64,000 nucleotides of DNA from Bettongia penicillata ogilbyi (GCA_023548195.1 JAJHZJ010000336.1:806001-870000); one strand, 5' to 3'. Counted from the stretch's first letter, positions 12,390 through 24,324 are shown. The notes: generated from the letters alone by a model not told the origin. Made by a program: numbers and translations.

Positions 12390-13744
12390 AAAAGGAATCT
12401 TGAGTTTTTCTAATGGCCTACAGAGATCTCCTGGTTGTAGAGGGGGAGTGGGGATGGTGAGAAGAATTTATGTATGCATAGTCTCTAACATATCATTATT
12501 CCTTTTTTGTCACCAAGTTTCCTTAAATTATAGTTCAAAAGGAAAGCATTTCCAGAAAACCCAATTCATAACATTAGCAAACCCTCTCAGGAATTTTTAA
12601 AAGTAATTCCACTTTGAGAAACACAAATGTATTTCTTTAAGGCAATGCTGAATTGAGGAAAAGTCAGATTGATAATACAAGTAGATCCTAAAGGGGATTT
12701 GTATTGGGAATTAAGGAAGATGGGGAAATGACTAAAAAACACTAGGGAGTTAAGAAAAATGAGAAGAGATAAAAAATTGATAAGATGAACTGGGGTAGGG
12801 GGGAGCCAAAATAATTGCCTGGAGAGTCAAAAGAGTAGGAGATAATATTCAAAATCATTCCAAATCAAAATCACTGGGGTCTAGGGGGGAAAAACTTGTA
12901 GGTCATTAGCTAACCAATCCAGCTGTCTCCTGGCAAAACTGATTTCATTATTGTGAAACCACACTCAAAACATGGCAAAAATCTTTAGCTTTAAATGTCC
13001 CTAGCAAGGTCCCTCACGTGACTTGGCAACTCATTTATTTGATTACTGTTAAATATATGTCACCCTCCTTTCCATCTCCCCAACTCCACCCCCAGCTAAC
13101 TTAAATTTCCCCCAAAAAAAATTTTAGCATAATACTCTTGGCATTCATCATAGCTGACTAATATTAATAAAGAAACCCTTTTATAATAATATTATAATGT
13201 GCAATTTTGATTCTTTTGGGGCATTTTTTTCCTCCATTCTAAACACTAACATTTTAAATAATGCATCATCTTAGTTTTCTTCAATCTTCCGTTTCTCTCT
13301 TGTAAACTCACCATTCTTATATGTATTGTTTTCTGAAGCGTAGCTAGACCTAAAGCAAATGGAATCACTCAACTAAAGACTAACCAGGTCGGAGTTAGTT
13401 GACGATTACAGGAAGCCTAAGGATCCTAGAGGAAGACCATCATGGAGAGCTAGGACAATTGGAATGCTAAGTCACCACACTCTGAGCCTACAGCGCTCTG
13501 GTAATGACTGAGAAAGGTCAAATAGAATGGACTAGATCCCCATCCTGGGAGGGATGAGAGAGACAGAAGGCGGTCATCCCTCAGGTGAAATGGCTTATCA
13601 GAGGGAAATAAATTAATTCATCTTTAAAAGTAATAGATTTGGGTCTAGAAAGAAAAAAATCCAAGTGAGCTAGCTGTTGGGCATTAAGCAGATAAAACCA
13701 CTGACCAAATTCTTCACTTTGAAAAAAGTTTATAGGGCTGTTGG

Positions 13745-14140
13745 TTTAGAATTAGAAGGGGGATTTTAAAGGCCATCTAGCCCATTCTCTTATTTTAAAA
13801 ATGAGAAAACTAAAGCCCAGAGAAATGAAGAGAGTTGGCCGTTATCGAAGACGCAGGATGTGGCAACAGCAGGATAGAGGAAACTTCCTTGACTCTGGGT
13901 CAGGCTGGGACTGGGACAGACTTTCCATTGCACAAAGCTGCTTCTTATGCTAGACACAGCATCTCCATCCAAAAGATGATCTTTACGCAATTACATTTAG
14001 TTGAGGAAAGCATATAACCGAAAGCAACAGAGAGCAGATGACAGTTCCAAGGTTGTACAGCAAGCTTCATTTTAAAGCTGGGTCAAGTGTTCAGATTTCA
14101 GTCTGGGGCTCTGATTCACTAATGTCTACCACTAATGGGT
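13745..14140 (-). mobile_element. MIR-type SINE, antisense, split by about 190 bases
   Basis: A 5' block (AATGAGAAAACTAAAGCCCA, 13799) and a 3' block (TTCCAAGGTTGTACAGCAAG, 14045) are in MIR order, with unrelated DNA at 13838-14026 between them. The 3' block is part of the large inverted repeat. Confidence 0.5.
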
Positions 14141-15154
14141 AAACATCTAGATAGACTGAAAAATACTTGATGAGAGTATTTATATTCATCATTATAGTAA
14201 TTTTTATATTATTATACCTCAATGTTATAGTAACGTTCTGTTCCACTGAGACAAAGGCATCCAAATTTTTAAAAATGGATTTTTCAAGGAGGGTTAGATA
14301 GATCAGTTAGGCTGAACTTGGCCACTAAAGTAATAAGATCACAGGCAAATGCTTCAAAAACATCTGGATCATTTGCTAGCCCATTCAACTCTTCAAGCAA
14401 CTGAAATCTCCAAACTCAAAAACCACCAAGCAATCAGTACAAGCATAGTAATAAGAGTTAGCACTTTATATGTCACTTTAAGGTTTGCAAAGCAGTTTGC
14501 ATATGGAAATATCTGCATTGTTTTGACAGTATAGAGTCTGAATGGCATTCTGGGTTCACCAATCAATTCTCTGCTAACCTTAGTTTCACTAACCCCAAGA
14601 CCAGGCTAATGATAATAACAAAAAAATAAGGAAATTCAAAACTGTATTCCTGAAAGGAAACAAGAACTTGGAAATGTAAGAGAAATTCTCCATAACACAT
14701 ACCAAAGTTATTTTCTAGAACATTGTTTATCTATCAGTGAGGGATGTCCAGAGACACGGTGTTAGTGGAATACAATGATCCTAAAACTTGAGGACGGTTG
14801 TTAGGGGTCAACAATTGTTGTTGATTCTAAACATAAATGCTGCATTACCGTAGTGTACAGATGAGCTAAAGTCCTTAATTAATCCCTGTTTTGCTGATCT
14901 GGTCGCTAGAAATACTTGGAGTCTTAAATACGAATGAGCCTATGCAGAGCAAGCTGACGTTGAATCACACAGGCATGAAGTTATCCACAAACTCCCAAAG
15001 CAGATTAAAATATCTCATCAAGTATTTTTCAGTCTATCTAGATGTTTAGCAATTAGTGGCAGACACTAGCGAATCAAAGCCCCAGACTGAAATCGGAACA
15101 CTTTAGCAAAGTGAAGCTTCATGTACAACCTTGGAACTGTCATCTGCTCTCTGT
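14027..15154. repeat. large inverted repeat inside the last CFAP58 intron
   Basis: The left arm 14027-14175 is complementary to the right arm 15013-15154, at roughly 88-90% identity with one gap of about 7 bases. Shared strings include ACAGAGAGCAGATGACAG, TTTCAGTCTGGGGCT and AACATCTAGATAGACTGAAA. The 837-base spacer is unremarkable. The left arm overlaps what looks like the distal part of an antisense MIR (13745-14140), so the arms may be an inverted copy of MIR-containing DNA. The unit lies between CFAP58 exons at 15276 and 11695, so the pre-mRNA could fold into a long duplex. Confidence 0.75.
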
Positions 15155-15275
15155 GTCTCATTTTATCCCCCGGAAATTCTCTGCTCTACGGTGACATTTT
15201 GCAGTTTTCTGGATGTCTGTACTGTGTTTTCATATATACACCAATAGGACAGAACATGAAAATTACAATTCTTAC

Positions 15276-15409
15276 TTCTGATTTTGTTCCTTGCGTTTCT
15301 GAGCGAGGTATTTCTTCTTCACATTAAGGAGTTCATTGGCAAGTCTCTCAATCTCATACTTGTACTCATGGCTCTGTGACTCATACATATTCAATTCTGA
15401 AGACAAAAC
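15276..15409 (-). CDS. CFAP58: CFAP58 penultimate coding exon
   Basis: This coiled-coil exon of CFAP58 is 134 bases long. It is bounded on the minus strand by an acceptor ending CGTTAG (just above 15409) and a donor GTAAGAATT (15275 downward). It starts in phase 0 with VLSSELNMYESQ, continues EYKYEIERLANELLNVKK, and ends KRKEQNQ plus two bases of a Lys codon completed by the next exon. Human CFAP58 has, from memory, VLSSELNMYEVQSKEYKYEV...LKKKYLAQKRKEQLQK at the same place, so identity is high and uninterrupted. Heptad-like spacing of Leu, Ile and Tyr fits the long coiled coil of the family. There is no frameshift or stop, so the gene appears intact here. One arm of a large inverted repeat lies about 120 bases beyond the donor. 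Confidence 0.95.
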
Positions 15410-15724
15410 CTAACGTCCCAAAGAAAGTGACAGTGACATAAGATACAGTTAAATGGTGTCCTTACCCTGGTAGAGCTAGAGGCTTACAACAATGTTCAGT
15501 AGCCCAGGAAGGAAGTCTAAATGGGCCACAGCCCAAGCACATGATCAACAAATAAATAATTATAAGTCAATAAATGGATCAAAGACCTTACTAAGGGTTG
15601 AAGGACAAAAAAAAAATAGTATACCAGAAAAATGAAGTGTCATTCTCTAACTTATTATCGCTAATGTGAAATAACATTCATTAGACTAAAAAAAAAGTGG
15701 TTTCTTAAAATAAAGGATCTTATG

Positions 15725-15860
15725 TTCTTTTAGGGTTAAGTGACTTGCCCAAGGTCACACAGCTAGTGAGTGTCAAGTGTCTGAGGTCACATTTGAACTC
15801 AGATCCTCATGACTCCAGGACCAGTGTTCCATTCACTGCACTGCTTAGTTACCCCAGGAT
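15725..15860 (-). mobile_element. marsupial CORE-SINE (tRNA-like), antisense
   Basis: It reads in complement to the SINE body: AAGTGACTTGCCCAAGGTCA, then ACAGCTAGTGAGTGTCAAGT, then ATTTGAACTCAGATCC. It lies in a CFAP58 intron about 320 bases upstream of the 134-base exon. Confidence 0.8.
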
Positions 15861-15885
15861 CTTATGTTCTAAATTTTCTAAACAA

Positions 15886-16141
15886 ACGTGCCAAACACAA
15901 GAGTCTATGCCTCAAAAATAAGACTATGGTGATTCCAGTAACGTCCATGCAACACTCCTGAGTAGGCCTACACCAGATTAAAATGTAATTGGGAAATACT
16001 TAACAAAATAACTCAAAATACAACAAAATCTCTATTATCTCTATAATACCAATGCATGATTTTTCTAAATTAATATGTGCTTGCAGGGATCTTTATGTAT
16101 GGTTTCATAGCCCCCACTTCTATTTAAATTTGACGCCACTG
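15886..16141. mobile_element. hAT-like MITE (copy 1)
   Basis: It ends in TTTGACGCCACTG. The interior CAGATTAAAATGTAATTGGG and AAATACTTAACAAAATAA is shared with the copies at 44.1 and 46.9 kb. The left terminus is degenerate (GTGCCAAACAC). Confidence 0.55.
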
Positions 16142-18216
16142 TTCTAAAGTATATTCTAAGAACCTATGCCAAATACACCCATAAAGGGTAGGAATTTTTA
16201 AAATTTAAATTTGCTTTAAAAGTTTTTTTAAGACAATCATGAAAAAATCATTACGGAATTTGCCTCCAAAGCTTTTGGGTGAAAAATGATTCCAGAGATA
16301 TCTTCCTAATCCCTTTAATCATCATACTGCTCACATTGTGGGTATTCATTTTGCAAGTCTGCAATGGATAGTGGTTCTTGCTGTCGTGTGTCCCTTCCTT
16401 GAATTCTCTGGAGCCATTCACAAATTCTCATTTTACCAGGCACAGGGAATCTTACCTCTGAAGATGCAAAAGGTATATGCATGTACTTAAGAGACTCACT
16501 AACATTGTAAGACAGCAACAAGAAATGTGATTATCTGCTTCAGTTAAATGTGGAAAATAGATGTTTCTATGGTCACCAACAGACCAAACAGGGTGAGACA
16601 GTGGGTCATGCATTTCATATAAGATCTCAGTGTTAAAAATCTGCCCTCTGCCTGTGAGGGAAGCAGAGATTGCCTTCCATTCTATTTACGGGGGATGTGA
16701 TTTATTCTGTATTTCCATTTCCTTATTCTTTATTTCCAAGATTTGCATGAAAAGAGGATCTTCGCTTCTTAAGTGTTCATCTACTTCTGAACCCTTTCCC
16801 CTTAATTGCAATGGAAATGATTATGACTATGGTGATGCCAACAGAAGAATATGATTTCCAGTTAGGGGAAAATCTGCCACAACAGATGAACTCTAAGAAA
16901 CATAGATCCTGTTTTCAACCCATAAATAAAGGACTGGGGAAAAGAGAATGCAGGCAATGAGGCCAAATCAACTGAGATGCTCGTTAACATTGACCTCTGA
17001 ACTTCTTCCATGTGCTATCAACTATACTCTCTTATATCAAGGATCTGAACTTTCTGAGCAGAAGAGTTAAAAACAATCCTGAAGATTCTGTGAGCCACTT
17101 AGCATGATGCAGGGCTAACGTATGAGTATGTAAAAGCAATCTTCAGTCTATGTCAGTGTTCACCTAATCTGGTGCAACTTTGTTGTAAAAAGAAAATTAT
17201 AATATTTGTTAACTTATTTGAAAGACTCAAATGTTGAAAAAATGACCAAGAAATTAACACATGTATAATTCTAATTGTAATTCAGAATACTGTGAGAATC
17301 ACAGAATTTCATATGCCATCTAGTCCAACTTATAATTAACGGATAATCCCCTCTGTAACATAGCCAGGCCTTCCCTCCCATCCTTGAAATACCTCTAGTG
17401 AGAGGGAATGTGCTACCTCTAGAGATAAATGATAGTGATAAGTATTTACAACAGTGTGTTGTAAATTAATGTTGTAATTAGACATATGTTTCGTCTGCCA
17501 GTTTTTTAAGAAAAAAGTTATAAAATCAGTATTCTTCAAAGAATACTTGTAAAATGACATCTGTTTTTCCCACACAGAGAAGGCTGTTGAACTCAGAAAT
17601 AAGGACTATGATATTAGACTGTAAGCTGTCTGATGTGTAACTTCTCTTCATGTCTCCTGTATCATCTAACAAGGGACCTTGAAGATGGTAGGAAACCAAC
17701 AAATATTTGTTATGGACTTATATTTAATATATGCCATTATTTTGATGGTATTCATGACATATTACAGATGTTTCTCATGAGTCTTAACTACTATAGCAAT
17801 TATATCTAAGTATTTAGAAAGATAATGTTCAAAATATAATAGGAAAATCCATATGGCAGTGGGGTAGGGGGCAAGACTGAAAACAGAAAAATGAATTGTA
17901 AATGTAGACCTATATGGCAAAATATATACAATTCTTGTATTAAAGAAAGAGCTCCAGGGTAACGAGACTTTGGGTGAGACCCAATTCTAGCTTAATTTAA
18001 GCTCAGCTTTCTTTCCTTACCTATTCATCATATTAATGGAACAGTATTACCCTGGAGGATTGTGGGGATCTTGTGGTTTTGCATATTTCAGGTGACAGAA
18101 AGGAACAATTGAAGCCAGAACCCTTGAAAACTGTTCCTATGAGAATGGCAGTCTGGACATTTTCCATCCTGATTTGAGAAGCTTGTCTGATTTTATTTGG
18201 CATTTAACCCAAAACA

Positions 18217-18220
<4 letters not shown>

Positions 18221-18266
<46 letters not shown>
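18221..18266. repeat. (AC)n microsatellite
   Basis: About 23 AC units in a CFAP58 intron. Confidence 0.95.
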
Positions 18267-18271
<5 letters not shown>

Positions 18272-18583
18272 GCAAAGGTCTCTATTTCTAAATCATCCAC
18301 GTACAATTTCTTAGAATTCCATGCTCCAACCCCAGTTCTCTCCTTTTTTGCCCACCTGACTCTTTCTAGGAGTGGCGACCCTTGAATTCAGCCTGAGTAT
18401 CCAAAAGTTGAGGAGGGGAGCAGTCAGGTCTGCCTTTCCTCTGATTTCCATATAAGAAAAACATTCCCTTAAGCACAAAAGGATATTCAGAAGGACAGCC
18501 TCTTATGGGGAAGTAAGGACATGTCTCCCATGCTCCAGAAACACCTCTCTTTTGATAGTAAACAATCAGAGCCTTCAACTCAC

Positions 18584-18703
18584 TTTCAACTGTTTGGTTT
18601 TCTCTCTTAGTGTGTGCCTGTAGAGTTGCAGTTGCTCAGCTGCTTCAGGCCCAGGCTGTCGAGCCAAGATATGCTTCAGTTCCACATACAACTTCTCCTT
18701 TTC
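18584..18703 (-). CDS. CFAP58: CFAP58 antepenultimate coding exon
   Basis: This exon has exactly 40 codons and phase 0 at both ends. The minus-strand acceptor is CTAATACCTCCTGCAG, with a likely branch point CTAAT close by, and the donor is GTGAGTTG. The peptide runs EKEKLYVELKHILARQPGP, then EAAEQLQLYRHTLREK, then TKQLK. It corresponds to human CFAP58 EKEKLYMELKHVLARQPGP...KQQLK with only conservative changes. The LARQPGPEAAEQL stretch is highly characteristic of this family, so the call is secure. It joins in frame to VLSSEL of the next exon. The preceding human exon encodes a segment ending VVEKELLLQ. I searched for it by eye at higher coordinates and did not find it, so it probably lies beyond 64000. 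Confidence 0.95.
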
Positions 18704-18719
18704 CTGCAGGAGGTATTAG

Positions 18720-18890
18720 AGAATCATAGAATTTCATGCTAGAAGAGACATTAGGGATTATCTTGGTCACCCTCCCTCTTTTTGAAGGCTTAAACCAAAC
18801 CCTCGAGAGTCTGAATGATTTGCCCATGGTCATTTATTAGCTAATGAGTATTTCTTGATTCCAAGACCAGGCCCTTTTCAGTGATGCTTG
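18720..18890 (-). mobile_element. MIR-type SINE, antisense, directly upstream of a CFAP58 exon
   Basis: It reads TTCATGCTAGAAGAGACATT, then GATTTGCCCATGGTCA. It begins within about 20 bases of the CFAP58 acceptor at 18704. Confidence 0.6.
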
Positions 18891-20215
18891 TCCCAAGTTC
18901 TGAGTCTTCCCCACACTCACATCTAAGGTCAAAGATGTGTTGGTGATGGCTAACCAATCAATTCATCTTGACACCATGATGATACTAAATGTGGGGAACT
19001 CCACACTTCCTTCATTAACCCTTTCTGGGTCACTTCAATTTCCAAAATACAATGAGTGCTTTGAGACTTAATTGCCTAAAATTTAGCTTTCAGATCTTTA
19101 AATTAAAAGCCTTATTTAAAAGACAAAAATTCACTTCCATAGCCTTGCAAACATTAGTTACCATCACAGAATTTGGACAAATACTGATAACGTGTTGCCA
19201 CTCATCAGTTTCTGTATGTAATTCCTTGAGGTAACTATGATGAAAAAACCTGATAGGTAAAAAAAAGACTGTCATTAAAAGAGACATCCAGTCAAATGAG
19301 AAGCTAATTTTTACCAAGAAGCAAGTATTCCAAGTACTGTCATCAGCTACCCCGGTTTGCCAGAGAACATAAAACAGTCAATAAAAATGTAGCTAAAGGG
19401 AAATTCATTAACTGGCAATTGTTATCATTTGTTGTGGTTTCTATCTTCCCCTGACGCATTATGGAAACTTTATTATAAGCACTACAGCTCCATTTACCAG
19501 GAAGTGTGTACATTACTTAAAATCAGTTTCACAGAATAAAGCCATTCCAGATACATGCCACTCAGAACCTTCTGGTTGAATATACATTAAAGAAAGAGTT
19601 CAGCAATGACATGGAAAAGAAACAGGCTATGCCAAAGGGCAGAATATCAACACTATAATTAAGATCTAGACATTTTCCTGTATCATAACACCCTCTGTTT
19701 CACCTTCTAAAAGGATCTTCACAATAAGTGCCAGTAGCAAACAATGAGAATAGTATCAAAAGGGGAGTTTATTTTATGTAACCACTTAAAGTTTGCCTTA
19801 CAGAGAAAAAAACATCTTCTTCACATACATAGTTTGAAGATTCCACTTAAACAGGTAAGGAATAAGGGGAGAAACCCAGTTAACTGTCTTCGTACCTTTC
19901 ATCTGCCTCACTTACTCTGGCAGATGAAGTAGTTGGGATTGAAATGAAAGGATCTCACAGTAGGGAGAAGAGACTAACCTTGTTTTTGTTCAAATAAAAT
20001 CTTAAATTGATCATACTAACTTCTTCCCACCAGCTCAAAATATATCAAAGAGGCTAAGACTTCAATGGCCCTGTGAGAGGGAAGCCAAGTGGACATTCAT
20101 TAACACTTACTAAACATTTACTCTGTGCTTACTGTGTGCAGAAAATGGTGCAAAGTGGTAAGGAAGAGACAACGTTTGGATAAAACATAGCTCCTGTTCT
20201 CATAAAATTTTGCTT
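18890..20215. other. intronic DNA without recognised gene
   Basis: Mostly unique-looking. An L2-type piece lies at about 20098-20215 (TTTACTCTGTGCTTACTGTG). Confidence 0.4.
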
Positions 20216-20219
20216 TGGT

Positions 20220-20705
20220 AGCTTGGTAGATACAGTGGTAGACTCACTGAAGAAAACTTGGGTCCGAATCCTATTTTAGATACCTTACTGTGTGATTTTG
20301 GACAAATAACTCTAAGCCTCAGCTTTTTCATCTATAAAACTAGGAAAATAAGACTTGTTGCACTCACGTCTCAAAGGGCAGCTAGGTGGCACAGTGGATG
20401 GAGTGCCAGGTCTGGAGCCAGGTCTGGAGCCAGGAAGACATGTTCAAATCTGACCTCAGACACTGAGTAGTTATGTGACACTGGGCAAGTCACTTAACTG
20501 TGTTTGCCTCAGTTTCTGCTTCTGTAAAATGAGCTAGAGAAGGAATGGCAAACCACTCCAGCATCTTTGTCAAGAAAACTCCAAATGGAGTTACAAAGAG
20601 ACAAAATGACTGAACCTCTCAGGATTGTTGTGAGGTCCAAATGAGAAAATGAATGTAAAGCATTTTGCAAATTTCGAAGTGATACATAAACATCTGTTAC
20701 TGTTA
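20220..20705 (+). mobile_element. MIR split by a younger CORE-SINE
   Basis: MIR-like halves at 20220-20375 (TTGGGTCCGAATCC, then TCTAAGCCTCAGC) and 20611-20705 (TCAGGATTGTTGTGAGG, then AATGTAAAGCATTTTGC) read as one element. A CORE-SINE sits at 20376-20610 between them, beginning GGGCAGCTAGGTGGCACAGT. Inside that SINE the phrase CAGGTCTGGAGC is tandemly duplicated (about 20407-20430). Confidence 0.75.
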
Positions 20706-20925
20706 CCATCTCCAAAGCTGGAGGGGAGATGACAAAAACAGATCATTATACAAATTATTACACAAAAAGTAGATCGGGGAATTTCAAAATAAAGTGCTCC
20801 ATGTGCTAGGAGGGTGTGAGTTGATGGTAACTATGAGGATCAGAAAGGCTTTGTGGAGGAGCTGAATTTTGAGTTAGTCTTTAAAGGAAGACTTAAACTT
20901 CATTAGATGAAGAATGGGAAGAGAA

Positions 20926-21043
20926 AAGATTATTATATTATATTGTATTGTATTATATTAATTATATTATGTTATGTTATGTTATATTATATTATATTAT
21001 ATTATATTATATTATATTATATTATATTATATTATATTATATT
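20926..21043 (+). repeat. (ATTAT)n microsatellite at the 5' edge of the RTE fragment
   Basis: A TATTA/ATTAT array of nearly 120 bases directly abuts the truncated RTE. A shorter stretch of the same composition (GTATTATATTACATC, from about 21988) follows the RTE 3' end. This suggests the element landed in, or seeded, the array. Confidence 0.9.
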
Positions 21044-21990
21044 CTTGAAGCCAAGTATGGATCAATTCTCTGCTGCTTGTGCTAATTTTGGCCTAACAAT
21101 TAACACCAAGAAAACTCAGGTGCTTCATCAGCTACCACCATACCATCCATATGTAGAGCCATCAGTTACAACAAATGGGGAAGTTTTGAATGCTGTGGAT
21201 AAGTTCACTTACTTTGCTAGCATACTTACACATTGATAATGAAGTTGATGCATTCATTGCCAGAGCTAGTTCAACTCTTGGGAGGGTCCAAAGGAAAGTA
21301 TGGGAGAGAAGAGGTATTAGACTGACTACCAAACTGGTCTACAGAGCCACTGTGTTGACCTCATTGCTGTATGCCTGTGAAACCTGGACGGTCTACTAGC
21401 TCCATGCCAGAAAACTGAACTGCTTCCGTTTGAATTGTCTTAGGAAGATTCTGAAGATCACCTGGCAGAATAAGGTACCAGACACACTGAGGCCCTTTCT
21501 CAGACTAACCTGCCAAGCATTCAAACTCAACTTCAGAGAGTGCAATTCCTGTGGCTATTCCATGTTTTTCTAATGCAAAACATACCTTGCTAAAAAGACT
21601 CTTTTATGGAGAACTCACCCAGGGCAAACGATCACATGGTGGTCAGAAGAAGTGATACATGGACACTCGCAAGATCTCTCTGAAGTACTTTGGAATTGAC
21701 TGTGTGACATGGGAGACACTGGCACAGGACTGCTCAGCATGGTGTGTCCATATGAGAGAAGGTGCTGTGCTCTATGCACAAAGCAGAATTGAAACAGCTC
21801 AAAGGAAACGCAGGATGCACAAATTTAGAATATCCATCCCAAATGTTCACTCAGACTGTCCCCAACCTGTGGTAGAGCATTCTGAGCTCATATTGGTCTG
21901 ATCAGTCACTGTCACATACATCGAAGCTTGACTTTACCATAGTGATGTCATTTTGGTCCTTTTCAAGAATGAAGGACAGCAACTAACCGT
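21044..21990 (+). mobile_element. 5'-truncated RTE-type LINE
   Basis: This plus-strand 3' fragment of an RTE LINE encodes the end of the reverse transcriptase and the C-terminal region. MDQFSAACANFGLTINTKKT is at about 21057, GRVQRKVWERRGIRLTTKL at about 21280, and TSLLYACETWTVY ends at a stop near 21399. Frameshifted blocks follow, including MDTRKISLKYFGIDCVTWE (21659 on). It ends with the RTE 3' tail (TTTTCAAGAATGAAGGACAG, about 21960). Several stops and frameshifts are present. ATTAT-type repeats flank it on both sides. Confidence 0.85.
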
Positions 21991-22019
21991 ATTATATTAC
22001 ATCATTATTGTATTATATA

Positions 22020-23070
22020 TAGGCCTAGAAAAAACCCTGAGGAAAGGCACAAAAGTAAAAGAGTATACCATTTTTTCAGGGGAGAAAGTTTGTTCTGGAA
22101 CTTATCAGTTTGAGGTGCTAATGGGCCATCCAAAAAGAGAGGTCCTGTAGGCAGTCAAAGATGTAGGTTTAGAGCTCAGGAGGTCAGAAGCAGAAGAAGA
22201 AGAGTCCACTACATAGGGGGTGAATGAAATTCAAAAAAAGAGGAGGTGAAGAGAAAAAAAAATGAGGGCAAAGACCATTGAGGAATGGCCTTGAGGCATA
22301 AAAAGTCAACTCATCTGGACACTGGTGAGATTCCCTGCCAAAAACTGAGCAACAGTTAAATTCTTGACTGGCCATAAGGATAACTTAATTCTTCAAAAGG
22401 TGGAGAGTTTGATAAGGGATTCTGCTATTCTAAACTTGATTCTCACACAAAAGAAAAAAATGAAATTGTTAAAGGAATAAGAATGATAACATTAAGGAGA
22501 AGCAACCTCTCCATGTTAAAATTCATGATAGAAAAGAGAAAAGTTGGAGGACCATCTACTATGCACCATGGATCCTGAGAAAATATCTAAAGGCATTTGG
22601 AGAAGTAATAGGTAGCATGCCAAGGCTAAATTCTAGGCTAAAATTCTTAACCAAGAAAAGGATGGAAAGTTTGGTAAAAGAAGAAACAGAAATAATTACA
22701 GTAAGTGAAAACAAAACAGGGAAGGAGGTGTTTTTTTAAATATATCAATATGAAAGCATGGGAAATTCCGACCAATTAAGATGTTTAAAAGGCATCTACA
22801 GAAGATGGAAGCAAAGGCAGGTAATAGAAGATAAATACAGAAGAGAGGCACGATCCTGTAAGAAGAAGATGAGTGACACTAAGGCCCCAAACGATTAGAA
22901 GTTCACAAGGAATGCTGAATTAAACAGAAGAGGCTAAAAGCCTCCATTTTAGTGAGTTCCCCAGGCTAGCCATGTCTCCTTCCTTCTTCTCCAAGCTGAA
23001 ATTTTACCTCTCCTCCAGCAATTTCTCCATATGCCCCTGCTGAGTGCCTTCATCTCTCCCCTCCATCCAG
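22020..23070. other. intronic DNA without recognised feature
   Basis: Purine-rich DNA (many GAAGA and GAAA strings). A short L2-like text may be present, but no family or gene can be assigned. Confidence 0.4.
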
Positions 23071-23205
23071 GTTCTTTTTATGAATTATCTTCCCACTTAG
23101 AATATAAATTTCTTGAAGGAAGAGACTGTCTTTCTGCATTCCCAGAATTTAGCACAGCATCAGGCACATAGTCAGTACTTAAGAAAAACTTGTTGACTTG
23201 GTTTG
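23070..23205 (+). mobile_element. L2-type LINE 3' end fragment
   Basis: It carries the typical L2 tail: TAGAATATAAATTTCTTGAAGG, then AATTTAGCACAGCATCAGGCACATAG, then CAGTACTTAAGAAAAAC. Confidence 0.6.
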
Positions 23206-24109
23206 ACTTTTCAACTATGTTGGGATGATCAAAGGAAAGAATAAAACTGCTGTGCAGGCAAATGGAACAATGATAAGGGACAGGTAAGAGATGGCATAAC
23301 TATTCAACTTTTGGATATTTTGCCTTCTGTTTCTCTGCCAAGGAGAAGGATCTTTGGATCTGCAGGGATAGATATTAAAACTCAAGAGAAATAGGAAGGT
23401 GGGAAGAGAGTTCCTAGCCGCCTTCTCTGAATTCACATCAACAAACTTGAAAAAACTGACAGCTGTGACTGCTCAAGGCAAATGAGTTACCTTCCAAATT
23501 ACCCCACACTGAACATAAATAACATCTCAATCTCACAATGGAGTGGGTCCTCCAAATGTTTCCTAAAAGGAAGAACAATGTTCACATGCAGAACTAGGAA
23601 GTTTTTCCCAATTTGTTCCCAAGTCTTATGCTAGGATTTCCTTCTTCTAAAAATCATAAAGTATATTAAAACTGATAAAAGAGAACAAGTAAGGAAAAGG
23701 AACAGTGAAGGAATATGAAAGAATAAATAGCAGAAACTACCTGGGTACTTCAAATGGAAAAACTCTATCCTAGGCTCTCAGAACTAGAAGAGTCTTTGGA
23801 GGCCACCTGGTCTGATCTCTACTTGAACCAGAATCCCTTTCTATATTGGACCTGAGAGGCTGTCATCCACCTTCTGAATGAAGACCTCCAATGAGGGAGA
23901 ATCCACTTCTCAAGTAGCCCATTTCACTTTGCGATAGCTCTCATCATTAGAAAGGATTTCCTTACATCACATTTAAATCAACCTCTCTGAAACGTCTACT
24001 CTGCTTATTCCTGTCCTCTAGAGCTAAGCAGAACAATTCCAATCTTTCTTGAACACAACAGTCCTTCAAATATTTGAAGATAGCTCTTCACATACCCTCC
24101 AGCTAGGTG

Positions 24110-24315
24110 GCAAAGTGAAAAGAATTGTGTGCTTAAAGTCAGGAAGATTCAAATCCAGCCTCCCATCGCTACACCTCTCTTTGCCTCATTTTCCTCAACT
24201 CTAAAATGGGTTATTATTATAAAAGCACCAAGTTCACAGGGTTGTTGCGGGGGGGACCAAATGAGAGAATATTTGTAAAACACTTGGCCCCTAGTGCTTA
24301 GTACATGTTGTTATT
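24110..24315 (+). mobile_element. MIR-type SINE
   Basis: Recognised by GATTCAAATCCAGCCTCCC, then TTGCCTCATTTTCCTCAAC, then TCACAGGGTTGTTGC. Confidence 0.7.
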
Positions 24316-24324
24316 TTTTGTTTT

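Larger units (their letters stand above)
11696..15275 (-). other. last CFAP58 intron
   Basis: About 3.6 kb, with a donor GTAAGAATT at 15275 and an acceptor AG at 11697-11696. It contains a GGAA microsatellite (12297-12389), a split MIR and a large inverted repeat (14027-15154). The parts at 11800-12290 and 12400-13740 show nothing I recognise. Confidence 0.85.
15410..18583 (-). other. CFAP58 intron between the last two complete internal exons
   Basis: This intron of about 3.2 kb contains an antisense CORE-SINE (15725-15860), a hAT-like MITE (15886-16141), a short L2-like 3' piece (about 17610-17730) and an AC microsatellite (18221-18266). A 68-codon minus-strand open frame at 16521-16315 has no recognisable homology and no splice context. 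The rest, mainly 16142-17600, shows nothing I can name. Confidence 0.6.

Noticed and set aside
16315..16521. 68-codon minus-strand frame lying between two CFAP58 exons
   Set aside because: The flanking exons join in phase without it and human CFAP58 has no such segment. A GTAAG-like donor is present, but no acceptor gives a conserved peptide.
19870..19985. Possible CFAP58 exon ending at a GTAAGTGAGG-like donor
   Set aside because: The upstream minus-strand translation does not match any CFAP58 segment.
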